A stretch of DNA of 64,000 nt from Amycolatopsis coloradensis (GTDB lineage Bacteria; Actinomycetota; Actinomycetes; Mycobacteriales; Pseudonocardiaceae): positions 1 to 64,000 of the forward strand of contig NZ_MQUQ01000025.1 in the NCBI RefSeq assembly GCF_001953865.1. The letters run 5' to 3'. Below are positions 1-9,229 of the stretch, piece after piece. Numbering within the stretch: the first letter of the stretch is position 1; each line of letters starts with the position of its first letter. The position numbers were made by a program, and so were the translations under genes. The notes under the pieces were generated by a model. It ran no database searches. It was not told the origin of the DNA and saw nothing but the letters and a program-made list of their open reading frames with translations.

Positions 1-49
1 CGCGAAAGCCACTTTCGGGACGTCTGATGTCCCGAAAGTGGCTTTCGCG
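1..49. repeat. Intergenic hairpin, family A, copy 1
   Basis: Perfect inverted repeat with 20-bp arms (left arm begins CGCGAAAGCCAC) around a 9-nt loop. Its left edge may extend past the window start. It follows the stop of the minus-strand MFS gene at 93, so it could act as that gene's terminator. Near-identical copies occur at 18176-18228 and 49814-49870, which makes it a dispersed element and not just a one-off terminator. Confidence 0.8.
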
Positions 50-92
50 ACATGCCGGTGCGTGTGGTGTGGCGAACTTCCGGTGCCGGGCA

Positions 93-1286
93 CTAGTTCT
101 TCCGTAGCCGGGTGATCGGCACTATCACGGCGGTGAGCAGTGGCGCCAGGCCCGCCAGGAGCAGACCCGCGTCGGCGCCGAATCGTGTCACGAGCAATCC
201 CGCCACCGGGCTGGCGGCGGCGGTCCCCAGATAGCCGAAAGCAGAGAAGTACCCGAACGCCTCCGCCAGCCGATCCGGCGAGACCTTCTCGGGGACCAGC
301 AACATAGCCGCGGTGTCACCCGGCGCGAAGGCCAGTCCGGCGATCAGCAGGCCGGCGATGGCGAGCACCAGCGAAGGGGTCACGGCGGCGATCACGGTGA
401 TGAAGCCGTACACGGAGATCAGCACCCAGGCCACGGTGAGACTGGGGGCTCTGCGCAGCAGGTTCGTGGCGGGTAAGGCCGCATAGACGGAACCACTGAG
501 CGCGCTCGTGGCGAAGATACCTGCTAGCACCAGGCCGCCGTTCGTGGTGCGACTGCCGTGGTCCGCCAGCAACGCGGGAAGGGCGACGTCGAGTGCGCCG
601 AGGTTGATGCCGATGCCCACGTTGAGCAGCAGCGGCACCCAGAGCCGCGCCAGCAGGGTGCGCGCCGACGACGACTGCCGGGGGCCGCTCGCGGGTGCCC
701 GGCTCGGCAACGTCCAGCTGAGCAGCGCACCCGATGCCACGACAGCGGCCACCGCGCCGATACACGCCTGTGGCCCGACCAGAGCGGCCACCACGGCCGC
801 CAGCGCCGGACCGCCGATCCACGCCGACTGCAGCGCGACCGCGTCGATCGCGTACGCCTGCTTGAGCTGGCCGGGCCGCAGGACCAGCGGCAACAGCGAC
901 CGGTACGCCCCGCTCACTCCCGCACCGCTGCCCGCCGCCACGACGACCAAAGCCAGCAGCACCACCAAAGGCGCACCCGCGGCGGCCGCGATCGCCGTGG
1001 CGACCAGGCCTGCCGTCGACCCCAGCAGCGACCAGCCCAGCGCACGAGGCAGCGTGGCCCGGTCCATTTGCCTGCCCCGCCAAGGCGCGCACGCCGCGTA
1101 GGTCAGCGCGCTGGCGCCGCTCAGCAAACCGGCGCCGACGAACGACCCCGTCACGTCGTGGGCGGTGAGGACCAGCGCGACCGGCAGCATCGTCTGGGGC
1201 AGCCTGGCGAGCGACGCCGCGGCCAGCCACCGAAACCAGACCGGATTCGACCGCAGCGGCCTGGCCACCTCGTCCTCGACGGACAT
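93..1286 (-). CDS. MFS transporter, probable product exporter
   Basis: The 397-residue protein is rich in hydrophobic stretches typical of a 12-helix major facilitator. A basic/polar loop near residues 195-210 separates the two halves. The ATG start follows a strong AGGAGGAAG ribosome site. It is the last gene of the minus-strand accessory operon, about 60 bp after the acyl-CoA-dehydrogenase-like gene. Transporters in this position usually export the metabolite or confer self-resistance; that role is inferred from location. The substrate cannot be read from the sequence. Confidence 0.85.
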   Translation of the reverse strand: MSVEDEVARPLRSNPVWFRWLAAASLARLPQTMLPVALVLTAHDVTGSFVGAGLLSGASALTYAACAPWRGRQMDRATLPRALGWSLLGSTAGLVATAIAAAAGAPLVVLLALVVVAAGSGAGVSGAYRSLLPLVLRPGQLKQAYAIDAVALQSAWIGGPALAAVVAALVGPQACIGAVAAVVASGALLSWTLPSRAPASGPRQSSSARTLLARLWVPLLLNVGIGINLGALDVALPALLADHGSRTTNGGLVLAGIFATSALSGSVYAALPATNLLRRAPSLTVAWVLISVYGFITVIAAVTPSLVLAIAGLLIAGLAFAPGDTAAMLLVPEKVSPDRLAEAFGYFSAFGYLGTAAASPVAGLLVTRFGADAGLLLAGLAPLLTAVIVPITRLRKN

Positions 1287-1346
1287 AGCTTCCTCCTGGC
1301 AGGCCTGGCATGGATGTGCGCGTCGCGGTCAGTGGAACCTCGAAGG

Positions 1347-2513
1347 CTACCGATCGGGGCCGGGCGCGGGATCCCATCGTCCCGCGATCAGGTCGAGGCA
1401 CAAGTGCGTGGGCGGCCCCATATGCGTGACGGCTTCGGCGTCGTGGGAGATCCGGTTGATCTCGTGTGCCTGGAGGTAGCCGGCGCTGCCGAGGAGACCT
1501 CGGACCGTGCCGCAGACGGTCTCACCGGTCTCCGAGGCGAAGACCTTGACGCAGTAGGCGCGCAGCACTCTGTCGTCTGCCGGGCCGGTGGTGAGATCGC
1601 GGACGGCGGCGCGGGCCGATCTGACGGCGATCTCCGTCGAGGCGAGCTGCCGCTGGAATCGTGGTTCGCCGAAGAGGCCGCGGTCGCGGGCGTGCCCGAG
1701 CGCGGTTTCGTGCGCCGCCTGCGCCAGCCCCACGCTGACCGCGCCGAGGGTGAGCCCCAGCCGGTGGGGCAACTGGATCGCCTCGGTGGTGGCGCTGCCG
1801 GAGCAGAGCAGATTGCTTTCCGCGACGGTCACGTCCTGGAACTGCACCATTCCCGTCCCGGAGCCGCGCATGCCGGCCATGTCGAGTGCGCCCGGGGGTA
1901 CCTGGACCCCGGGGGCGGCCGCTTCGACGAGGAACAGCGCCTGGTCGCTCCCGCCGTAGGTGGGCCCGGTGGCGTGAGCTGTTTCGGTGCCGGCGGGAAG
2001 CTGCACGAGCACGATGAAGAAGTCGGCGACGGTGGCGCTGGTGGAGAACGTTTTGCCGCCCTTGATTTCCCATCCTCCGGCGGTGTCCCGCTGGGCGGTC
2101 GTGGACAGCGAGCGCTTGTCCGCGGTCGATCCGGGCTCGCTCCAGGCGGACGCCACCAGCTCACCGCCTCGTGCGACGCGTGGCAGCCAGTGTTTCTTCT
2201 GGGCCTCGGTGCCGTACTGCTCGATCCGCACCACCACCGCGCAGTGGAGGTACAACATGATGGCGATCGACGGGTTGTCCGCGGCGACGGCCTCGATCAC
2301 GGTGTTCGCGGTGGCCGGGGGGTAGCCCCAGCCACCGTGGTCTTCGTGGACCATCATGCCCAGCAGCCCCGATCGGCGCAGCGCCTCGAGGCTCGCGGCG
2401 TCGACCTCCCCTGTCTCGTGTGCCCGGCGGGCACCGGCGCGGAGGGTCTCACCGAACTCCGGGCCGGGCGTGAAGTGACCGCGGAGGTTCATCTGCCGTC
2501 GCCGCCTTTCCAT
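1347..2513 (-). CDS. Acyl-CoA dehydrogenase-like flavoprotein
   Basis: 388 residues with the acyl-CoA dehydrogenase fold: an N-terminal helical region (LRRSGLLGMMVHEDHGGWG), a central beta domain with the flavin-contacting SAWSEPGSTAD segment, and a C-terminal helical region. The C-terminal segment that in classical dehydrogenases carries the catalytic glutamate (YEGT-like) reads THMGPPTH here, so the usual base seems absent. That fits enzymes of this fold recruited to oxidise carrier-bound or unusual substrates, but the reaction is unknown. The ATG at 2513 overlaps the stop of the upstream synthetase (TGATG), so the two are translationally coupled. A second possible start is the ATG at 2492. 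Confidence 0.8.
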   Translation of the reverse strand: MERRRRQMNLRGHFTPGPEFGETLRAGARRAHETGEVDAASLEALRRSGLLGMMVHEDHGGWGYPPATANTVIEAVAADNPSIAIMLYLHCAVVVRIEQYGTEAQKKHWLPRVARGGELVASAWSEPGSTADKRSLSTTAQRDTAGGWEIKGGKTFSTSATVADFFIVLVQLPAGTETAHATGPTYGGSDQALFLVEAAAPGVQVPPGALDMAGMRGSGTGMVQFQDVTVAESNLLCSGSATTEAIQLPHRLGLTLGAVSVGLAQAAHETALGHARDRGLFGEPRFQRQLASTEIAVRSARAAVRDLTTGPADDRVLRAYCVKVFASETGETVCGTVRGLLGSAGYLQAHEINRISHDAEAVTHMGPPTHLCLDLIAGRWDPAPGPDR

Positions 2514-5500
2514 CAGCCCGACCACATGGCGAGCAGTTTCTCGCGCTCACCCGGGAGCAGTATATCGACGGCGCCCAGGCGCGAACCTGGATCGGCGACC
2601 GCGGCACGCACCACCTGGACCAGCCGCTGGGTCAGGGATGTGACCGTCTCTTCGTCGAAGATGTCGGTGGCGTACTCGACCAGCGCGTCGATGCCTTGTG
2701 GACGGCCGCCGGCGTCACGCCGCTCGGTGAACGCGAACAGCAGATCGAATTTGGCGTTGCGCAGCCCGGCCTGGTGCTCGGTCACTTCCGCGCCGGGAAG
2801 TTCCAGCGTGGCCTCGCCCGCGTTCTGCAGGACCAGTGACACTTGGAACAGCGGGTTGTAGCTCAACGATCGCGCCGGATTGAGCACTTCGACCAGTCGC
2901 TCGAACGGCACGTCCTGGTTGGCGTAGGCGGCCAAGTCGGTTTCCCGCACTCTCGCCACTAGTTCGGTGAAGGTCGGGTTGCCGCTGGTGTCGGTGCGGA
3001 GCACCAGATTGTTGACGAAGAAGCCGACGAGATCACTGAACGCGTCGTCGTTGCGGCCCGCGATCGCCGCGCCGATCGGGATGTCCGTGCCCGCCCCCAG
3101 CCGGGTGAGCAAACCGGCCAGCACCACCTGCAAGGTCATGAACAAGCTGGCGCCCCCGGTTCCGGCGAGCCGGGTGAGGCCTTCGTGCAGATCGGCGTCG
3201 AGTCCGAAGTAGATGGTCCGGCCACGCCGGCTGCGTACCGCCGGGCGGGGCCGATCCAGCGGAAGCTCCAGTTGTTCGGGCAGACCGGCCAGCTGTCCTG
3301 TCCAGTACCGCAGCTGCTCCGCGATACCCGTGCCGTCGGTGCGGAGGTTTTCCCGCTGCCACAGCGTGTAGTCCGCGTACTGGACCGGCAACGGCGCCCA
3401 GTCCGGGGCGCCACCCGCCTGCCTTGCGGCGTACGCGGTGGACAGATCCCGCAACAGCGGCCGCATCGACCAGCCGTCGGTGGCGATGTGGTGCAGGCAG
3501 ATCAGCAGCACGTGCCGGTCGGGGGCGAGCCGGAAGAGCTTGGCGCGCAACGGCGGCTCGTGCTCGAGGTCGAACGGCCGGTCGACTTCGGCCGCCACGG
3601 CGGCGGGAACGCCGGGCTCCGGACTGTCCACTGTGGTCAGACGGAACGGTTCGGGGTCGAGCACCCGCTGGTACGGCTCGTCACCGGACAACGGGAACAC
3701 GGTTCGCAGGCTTTCGTGCCTGGCGATCACGTCACCGATCGCCGCCTGCAACGCGGCCACGTCCACCTCGCCGGTCAGCGAGAACACCGACGGCAGGTGG
3801 TACGCCGAACCATCGTCCGCCCGTGCCGCCAGCTGCTCGACGAACCACAACCGGTGCTGCGCGAAGGACAGCGGCACCCGGGCCGGTCTGCGCATCACCC
3901 TGACCGGCAGCCTGCTGGACGCCGGCCCGTCGATGGCCTTGGCGATGCCCGCGACCGTCTGCCGGTCGAAGACCACCCGCACCGGCAGGTCGACGCCGAA
4001 CACCGAACGCACCCGGCCCGCCAGCTTGGCGGCCAGCAGCGAGTGGCCGCCGAGATCGAAGAACCCGTCGTCCACACCGACTTCGGCGAGCCCCAGCACC
4101 TCGGCGACCAGACGGCACAGCAGTTCTTCCTGCGGGGTGCGCGGTGCCCGGCCGGTCGCCGTCCACCGTGGAGCGGGCAGCGCGGCGAGGTCCACTTTCC
4201 CGTTGGCGTTTTCCGGCAACCGGTCCAGTACGACGAACGAGGCCGGGACCATGAAGGAGGGCAGGGACCCGGACACATGCCGGCGCAACTCGGCGACGTC
4301 GAGCCGGACGGCACCGGTGCCCACCACGTACGCCACGAGCCGGAGGTCTCCCGGCGCCACCTCGATCGCGGTCACGGCGGCCTGTGCCACCCCGGCGTGC
4401 TCGTGCAGGATCGTTTCGATCTCCCCGGGTTCCACCCGGTAGCCCCGGATCTTCACCTGGTGGTCGGCCCGGCCGGCGAACGTCACCGTGCCGTCACTGT
4501 TCCACCTGGCCAGATCACCCGTCCGGTACATCCGCTCGCCGGGTGCGCCGAACGGATCCGGGAGGAACTTCGACGCGGTGAGGCCGGGCTTGGCCAGATA
4601 GCCACGGGCCACCCCCGCGCCCGCGATGTACACCTCGCCGAGCACACCGGGCGGGACCGGCCGTGCTGTCTCGTCCAGCACGTAGACCCGGTGATTCCAC
4701 ACTGGACGGCCGAGCGGGACCGTCGTGGTCCGGCCGCTCGCGGCGACCTCGCCGGGCACGGGGAACGAGAGCGCGCAATGCGTCTCCGTCGGCCCGTACT
4801 GGTTGATCAGCCGTCGGCCCGGCCGGGCGGCCAGCAGGCAGCGAAGGTCATCGCCCAGTGTCAGCGCCGATCCCGCCTGCACGATGTCGGTCAAGGTCGG
4901 CAACTCGGTGCCCTCGGCGACGGCGGCCGAGCAGAGACTGTCGAGCAGCAACGCCGGCGCCATGATCATGCGCACCCGGTGCCGGTCGATCCAGTGCACC
5001 AGCCGCGCCGGATCGGTGCGGAGATCCGGCTCCGGGATCGCCACCGTGCCACCGCGGGCGAGCGTCGCGAGCGTCTCCTGCAACGACATGTCGAACCCGA
5101 CACTCGCCAGATGGGCGGTGACCCCACCCGGGTACCCGGAACCGCCGTCCGCCTGCCAGCAGACCATGTTGAGCAGTCCGGCCGCGGGCATCACGACTCC
5201 CTTGGGCACCCCTGTCGAGCCGGAGGTGTAGATCACGTAGGCGGCAGCGGCCGCTCCCCCGCCGCGCCGCTCGTCCCCGGCCAGTTTCGCCGCGGGCCAC
5301 CGGTCGATCCGCGCCACGTCTTCGGGGTCGTCGAGGACCAGGGCGCCGGGCACCCGGTGTGCGTGCTCGGCGCTCGTCACCACGACCGCGGGCGCGGCGT
5401 CGGCGATCATGAAACCGGCCCGGTCGTCGGGAAAGTCCGGATCCACCGGGAGATAGGCCGCGCCGGCCTTGACGGTGGCCAGCATCGCGACCAGGAGTTC

Positions 5501-7372
5501 CACGGAGCGGTCCAGCACCACCGCGACGACCCGCTCGGGCCCGGCGCCCCGCCTTGTCAGTTCCCTGGCCACTTGGTTGGCCCTGGCGTGCAGTTCGGCG
5601 TAAGTGACGCTGACCGTGTCCGTGACGACGGCGACCGCCGCCGGTGTCCGCTCGGCTTGGTTCTCCAGCCACGTGGCGAGGTCGGTGGCAGGCAGGGCCC
5701 TGGCCGAGTCGTTCCACTCGGTCAGCACCCGTTGCCTGGCGGGCGCGGACAGCAGTTCGTACCGCGACATCGGCAGCCCGGGGTCACCGGCGGCCTGCTC
5801 CAGCACCAGGCACAGCTGCTCGGCCATGGCCTCGACCGTGCCGTGGTCGTACACGTCGGTGGTGTATTCGACCAGGCCGTCGACCCCGTCCGGCTCACCG
5901 TCGGCGGACAGCTTCTCCTTGAAGTTGAACGACAATTCGAACCGGGAGGTCCCGATGTCGACCGCCTCGAACCGGGATGTGAGGCCCGGCGCGTCCAGCG
6001 CGGGCTCGACGTTCGCGTCCACCAGGAACAGCACCTGGAAAAGCGGGTGCACGCCGAGGGAACGAACCGGGTTGACCGCTTCGACGACGTGTTCGAACGG
6101 CACGTCGGCGGCGTCGAACGCGGCGAGGTCGGTCGTGCGGACCCGCTCGATCAGCTCGTGGAAGTCCGGGTCGCCCGCCGTGCCGGTGCGCAGGACGAGC
6201 GTGTTGACGAAGAATCCGACGAGGTCGTCCAGCGCCGCGTCGGTGCGGCCGGCGATGGGCGCGCCGATCGGCACGTCGGTGCCCGCGCCCAGCCTGGTCA
6301 GCAGGGCGCAGATGCCGGCCTGGATGACCATGAACAGCGTGGCCTGATGCTCCCTGGCGAGGGCGGCGAGCCGGTGGTGCAGTTCGGCTCCGAGATGCAG
6401 GCGCACCCGGCCGCCGTCGTAGCCCGCGACGGCCGGGCGGGAGCGGTCGGTCGGCAGGGTGAGCTGCCCTGGCGTGCCCTTGAGCGCCGTCCGCCAGTAG
6501 TCCAGCTGGTCGGCCAGCAGGGAATCCTCGTCACGGTCGCTCAGTTCCCGTTGCCACTGGGCGTAATCCGCGTACTGCACCGGCAGTTCCGGCCATGGTG
6601 GCGCGCTACCGGTCAGTCTGGCCCGGTAGGCGGTGGACAGGTCGCGCCGCAGCGGTTCGAACGACCAGCCGTCGACCGCGATGTGGTGCAGCGCGAGCAA
6701 AAGCACATGCTCGTCGGGACCGAGGACGAACAAATAGGTCCGCAGTGGCGCGTCCTCGGTCAGGTCGAAGCCTTCGGACGCGTACCGCCGGACCGTCTCT
6801 TGCGCCTTGTCCGGCTCGACGTCGATCACCACCACCGCCGTGGCCGCGTCCGGGACCTCGAGGACCTCCTGCCTCGGCGTTCCCGCCTCCGCCGGGAAGA
6901 TCGTCCGGAGCGGCTCGTGCCGGGCGATCACATCGCGCACCGCCTGGCGGATCGCCTCGACGTCCAGCTCACCCGACAGCCACAAGGCCAGCGGGGTGTT
7001 GTAACCGGCCCCGCCACCGGCGACCTGGTTGAGGAACCACTGGCGCTGCTGCGCGAACGACAACGGGACCCGCGCGGGCCGGTCCTTCCGCTCGATGGGC
7101 GGGCGGCTCGTCCGGTACGTGTCGAGCCTGCTCGCCACCCCGGCGGGCGTCGGCGCGGTGAAGAACTCCCGTGGGGTGATCTGCGCGCCGAAAGCCGCCT
7201 GCAACTGGCTCAGCAGGCGGGATGCCAGCATCGACTGGCCACCGAGCTCGAAGAAGTCGTCGTCCGCGGCCACCCACGGTTCGCCGAGCACGTCGGCGAA
7301 GATCGACCGGACGAGATCGGTTCGCGGGTCCGTCCCCGACGGCGCACCGGCGAAGTCACCACGCTCGGACAT
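2513..7372 (-). CDS. NRPS, T-C-A-T-C
   Basis: 1619 residues. Domain order: carrier protein (FFELGGQSM, near residue 42), condensation domain (HHIAVDGWS, ~230), adenylation domain ([11 protein letters not shown], ~710), carrier protein (FFDLGGHSL, ~1100) and a terminal condensation domain (HHIATDGWS, ~1300). No epimerase or thioesterase is present. Eye alignment to GrsA gives the specificity positions D-M-Q-M-V-A-Q-C-A-K, which match no code I know. Starting with a free carrier and ending with a C domain means it needs an acyl/aminoacyl group delivered to the first carrier and passes its chain to another protein's carrier. It lies 21 bp after asnB; GGGGG precedes the ATG. Confidence 0.93.
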   Translation of the reverse strand: MSERGDFAGAPSGTDPRTDLVRSIFADVLGEPWVAADDDFFELGGQSMLASRLLSQLQAAFGAQITPREFFTAPTPAGVASRLDTYRTSRPPIERKDRPARVPLSFAQQRQWFLNQVAGGGAGYNTPLALWLSGELDVEAIRQAVRDVIARHEPLRTIFPAEAGTPRQEVLEVPDAATAVVVIDVEPDKAQETVRRYASEGFDLTEDAPLRTYLFVLGPDEHVLLLALHHIAVDGWSFEPLRRDLSTAYRARLTGSAPPWPELPVQYADYAQWQRELSDRDEDSLLADQLDYWRTALKGTPGQLTLPTDRSRPAVAGYDGGRVRLHLGAELHHRLAALAREHQATLFMVIQAGICALLTRLGAGTDVPIGAPIAGRTDAALDDLVGFFVNTLVLRTGTAGDPDFHELIERVRTTDLAAFDAADVPFEHVVEAVNPVRSLGVHPLFQVLFLVDANVEPALDAPGLTSRFEAVDIGTSRFELSFNFKEKLSADGEPDGVDGLVEYTTDVYDHGTVEAMAEQLCLVLEQAAGDPGLPMSRYELLSAPARQRVLTEWNDSARALPATDLATWLENQAERTPAAVAVVTDTVSVTYAELHARANQVARELTRRGAGPERVVAVVLDRSVELLVAMLATVKAGAAYLPVDPDFPDDRAGFMIADAAPAVVVTSAEHAHRVPGALVLDDPEDVARIDRWPAAKLAGDERRGGGAAAAAYVIYTSGSTGVPKGVVMPAAGLLNMVCWQADGGSGYPGGVTAHLASVGFDMSLQETLATLARGGTVAIPEPDLRTDPARLVHWIDRHRVRMIMAPALLLDSLCSAAVAEGTELPTLTDIVQAGSALTLGDDLRCLLAARPGRRLINQYGPTETHCALSFPVPGEVAASGRTTTVPLGRPVWNHRVYVLDETARPVPPGVLGEVYIAGAGVARGYLAKPGLTASKFLPDPFGAPGERMYRTGDLARWNSDGTVTFAGRADHQVKIRGYRVEPGEIETILHEHAGVAQAAVTAIEVAPGDLRLVAYVVGTGAVRLDVAELRRHVSGSLPSFMVPASFVVLDRLPENANGKVDLAALPAPRWTATGRAPRTPQEELLCRLVAEVLGLAEVGVDDGFFDLGGHSLLAAKLAGRVRSVFGVDLPVRVVFDRQTVAGIAKAIDGPASSRLPVRVMRRPARVPLSFAQHRLWFVEQLAARADDGSAYHLPSVFSLTGEVDVAALQAAIGDVIARHESLRTVFPLSGDEPYQRVLDPEPFRLTTVDSPEPGVPAAVAAEVDRPFDLEHEPPLRAKLFRLAPDRHVLLICLHHIATDGWSMRPLLRDLSTAYAARQAGGAPDWAPLPVQYADYTLWQRENLRTDGTGIAEQLRYWTGQLAGLPEQLELPLDRPRPAVRSRRGRTIYFGLDADLHEGLTRLAGTGGASLFMTLQVVLAGLLTRLGAGTDIPIGAAIAGRNDDAFSDLVGFFVNNLVLRTDTSGNPTFTELVARVRETDLAAYANQDVPFERLVEVLNPARSLSYNPLFQVSLVLQNAGEATLELPGAEVTEHQAGLRNAKFDLLFAFTERRDAGGRPQGIDALVEYATDIFDEETVTSLTQRLVQVVRAAVADPGSRLGAVDILLPGEREKLLAMWSG

Positions 7373-7393
7373 CGGTTTCCCCCATCGGTGCCG

Positions 7394-9226
7394 TCAGCAA
7401 AGGGTCACTCCCAGCTCGCGCATCCACAGGTCGACCTCCAGCAACGGGATCAAGATGTGGGCATGGTTGGCGTGCGTCATCGTCGGCCGGTCCGCGGCGG
7501 AGATCATGTCCTCGATCCGTTGCCCGTCGAGCACTCCGGCCAACGGGGAGTCCGGGTCGCCCGCCAGCGCGCGGACACCGGCGATCACTTGTGCGCCGTA
7601 GCCAGGAGAGAACGACGCCGGATAGGCGCTCTTGGGCCGGTCGAGGACCGCGGGCGGCAGCCGGTCGCCGAACGCCAGCCGGAGCAGGCTCTTCTCCCTG
7701 CCGTCCGCGGTCTTCATCTCCCACGGGACGTTCCAGACATACTCGATCAGCCGATGGTCGCAGTACGGCACCCGAACTTCGAGGCCCACCGCCATGCTCA
7801 TCCGGTCCTTGCGGTCCAGCAACAAGCCGAGCGGGGCCTGCATGCTCAGGTACAGGACCTCACGCATCCGCGCGTTCAGCTTGGATTCCCCCGGCAGGCC
7901 GGGCACCTCGGCCAGCAGCGTCCGGTAGAGGTCCTGTTCCTGTTCCCTCGGTTCGATCCGGGCGCGGACGTCCGGCGCGACGAAGTCGGTCAGCCGGACG
8001 CCGTCCCCCATCCAGGGAAACGTGTCCGCCCAGACCGCGTCCGGGTGACGGAACCACGGGTAGCCGCCGAACACCTCGTCCGCCGCCTCACCGGACAACG
8101 CGACGGTCGACGTCTCGCGGACCGAACGGAACAGCTCCAGCATCGACGCGTCGAACTGCCCGAGGCTCGGCAGGTCGCGCGCGTGCCTGGCGATCGGGAG
8201 GGCGGAGCGCATGCGCTCGTCGTCGACGATCACCTCGTGATGGGCGGCGCCGATATGCGCGGCGGTCAGCTTGGCGTACGGGCTGTCCCGGTCGGGGCGC
8301 AGCGCGGTCGGCCGGAAGTCCGACTCGGCACCGGCGAAATCGACCGAGTACGTCGACAACGGCCCGGAGCCGTTCTCCCGCAGTGTCTCCGCGGCCAGTG
8401 CGGCCACCACGGACGAGTCAAGACCACCGGAGAGCAACGTGCCGAGCGGCACGTCGGAGATCAGTTGCTCGGCGACGATCCGCTCGACGAGTTCACGCAC
8501 CGTCGACACCGTCTTGTCGAGGTCGTCGGTGTGCTCCTCGCCGTGCAACGCCCAGTATCTCGACTCGGCGAACTCGCCGGGGGTGAACCTCAGAACGTGC
8601 CCCGGCCGTACTTCGGCCAGCCCCAGCAACGGCGTCGCGCCCGACGGCGTGAGCCGGGCGTTGAACAGCATCGGCAGCGACTGTTCACTCATCCTGGCGG
8701 TGAACAGCGGGTTGGCGAGGATCGCCTTCGGCTCGGACCCGAACAGCAGGCCGCCCGCGTAACGGTGGTAGTACAACGGTTTCACGCCAAGCCGGTCGCG
8801 AACCAGCAGCAGCTGGCGCCGGTCGGTGTCCCAGACGGCGAAGGCGAACATCCCCACCATGCGCTCGACCGCCGCGGCGCCCCACTCCACATAGGAGCGC
8901 AGGACCACTTCGGTGTCGGACTGCGTGCGCATCCGGTGCCCGCGCGCGACGAGCTCGGCGCGCAGCTCCCGGAAGTTGTAGATCTCGCCGCTGTAGGTCA
9001 GCACGATCTGCCCGCCACCGGGTGACCGGGTGGTGATCATCGGCTGCTTGCCACCGGCGAGGTCGATGACCGCGAGTCTGCGGTGACCGACGGCAGCATG
9101 GCGCGACAGCCACACCCCCTCGCCGTCCGGGCCGCGAGGCGCCAGCCCGCCGGTCATCTCACCGAGGCGGGCACCCGCTGCCGACAGATCGCGGGTGAAG
9201 TCCACCCAACCGGCGATTCCGCACAT
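7394..9226 (-). CDS. asnB: Glutamine-hydrolysing asparagine synthetase family amidotransferase
   Basis: 610 residues, a normal AsnB length. The protein starts MCGIAGW, giving the N-terminal catalytic cysteine of the class II glutaminase domain (~1-210). The synthetase half has the PP-loop SGGLDSS (~260) that binds ATP. The family adenylates a carboxylate and attacks it with ammonia. Inside this cluster it may amidate a pathway intermediate or free amino acid rather than serve primary metabolism (inference). It sits 3 bp after the luciferase-like gene and just before the T-C-A-T-C synthetase, in one operon. Confidence 0.9.
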   Translation of the reverse strand: MCGIAGWVDFTRDLSAAGARLGEMTGGLAPRGPDGEGVWLSRHAAVGHRRLAVIDLAGGKQPMITTRSPGGGQIVLTYSGEIYNFRELRAELVARGHRMRTQSDTEVVLRSYVEWGAAAVERMVGMFAFAVWDTDRRQLLLVRDRLGVKPLYYHRYAGGLLFGSEPKAILANPLFTARMSEQSLPMLFNARLTPSGATPLLGLAEVRPGHVLRFTPGEFAESRYWALHGEEHTDDLDKTVSTVRELVERIVAEQLISDVPLGTLLSGGLDSSVVAALAAETLRENGSGPLSTYSVDFAGAESDFRPTALRPDRDSPYAKLTAAHIGAAHHEVIVDDERMRSALPIARHARDLPSLGQFDASMLELFRSVRETSTVALSGEAADEVFGGYPWFRHPDAVWADTFPWMGDGVRLTDFVAPDVRARIEPREQEQDLYRTLLAEVPGLPGESKLNARMREVLYLSMQAPLGLLLDRKDRMSMAVGLEVRVPYCDHRLIEYVWNVPWEMKTADGREKSLLRLAFGDRLPPAVLDRPKSAYPASFSPGYGAQVIAGVRALAGDPDSPLAGVLDGQRIEDMISAADRPTMTHANHAHILIPLLEVDLWMRELGVTLC

Positions 9227-9229
9227 CAG

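Noticed and set aside
3185-9025. A 1946-codon open frame on the plus strand antisense to NRPS and asnB genes
   Set aside because: It is an open mirror frame of GC-rich NRPS coding sequence, rich in Arg/Gly/His/Gln with no domain, and the opposite strand has full NRPS and AsnB domains.
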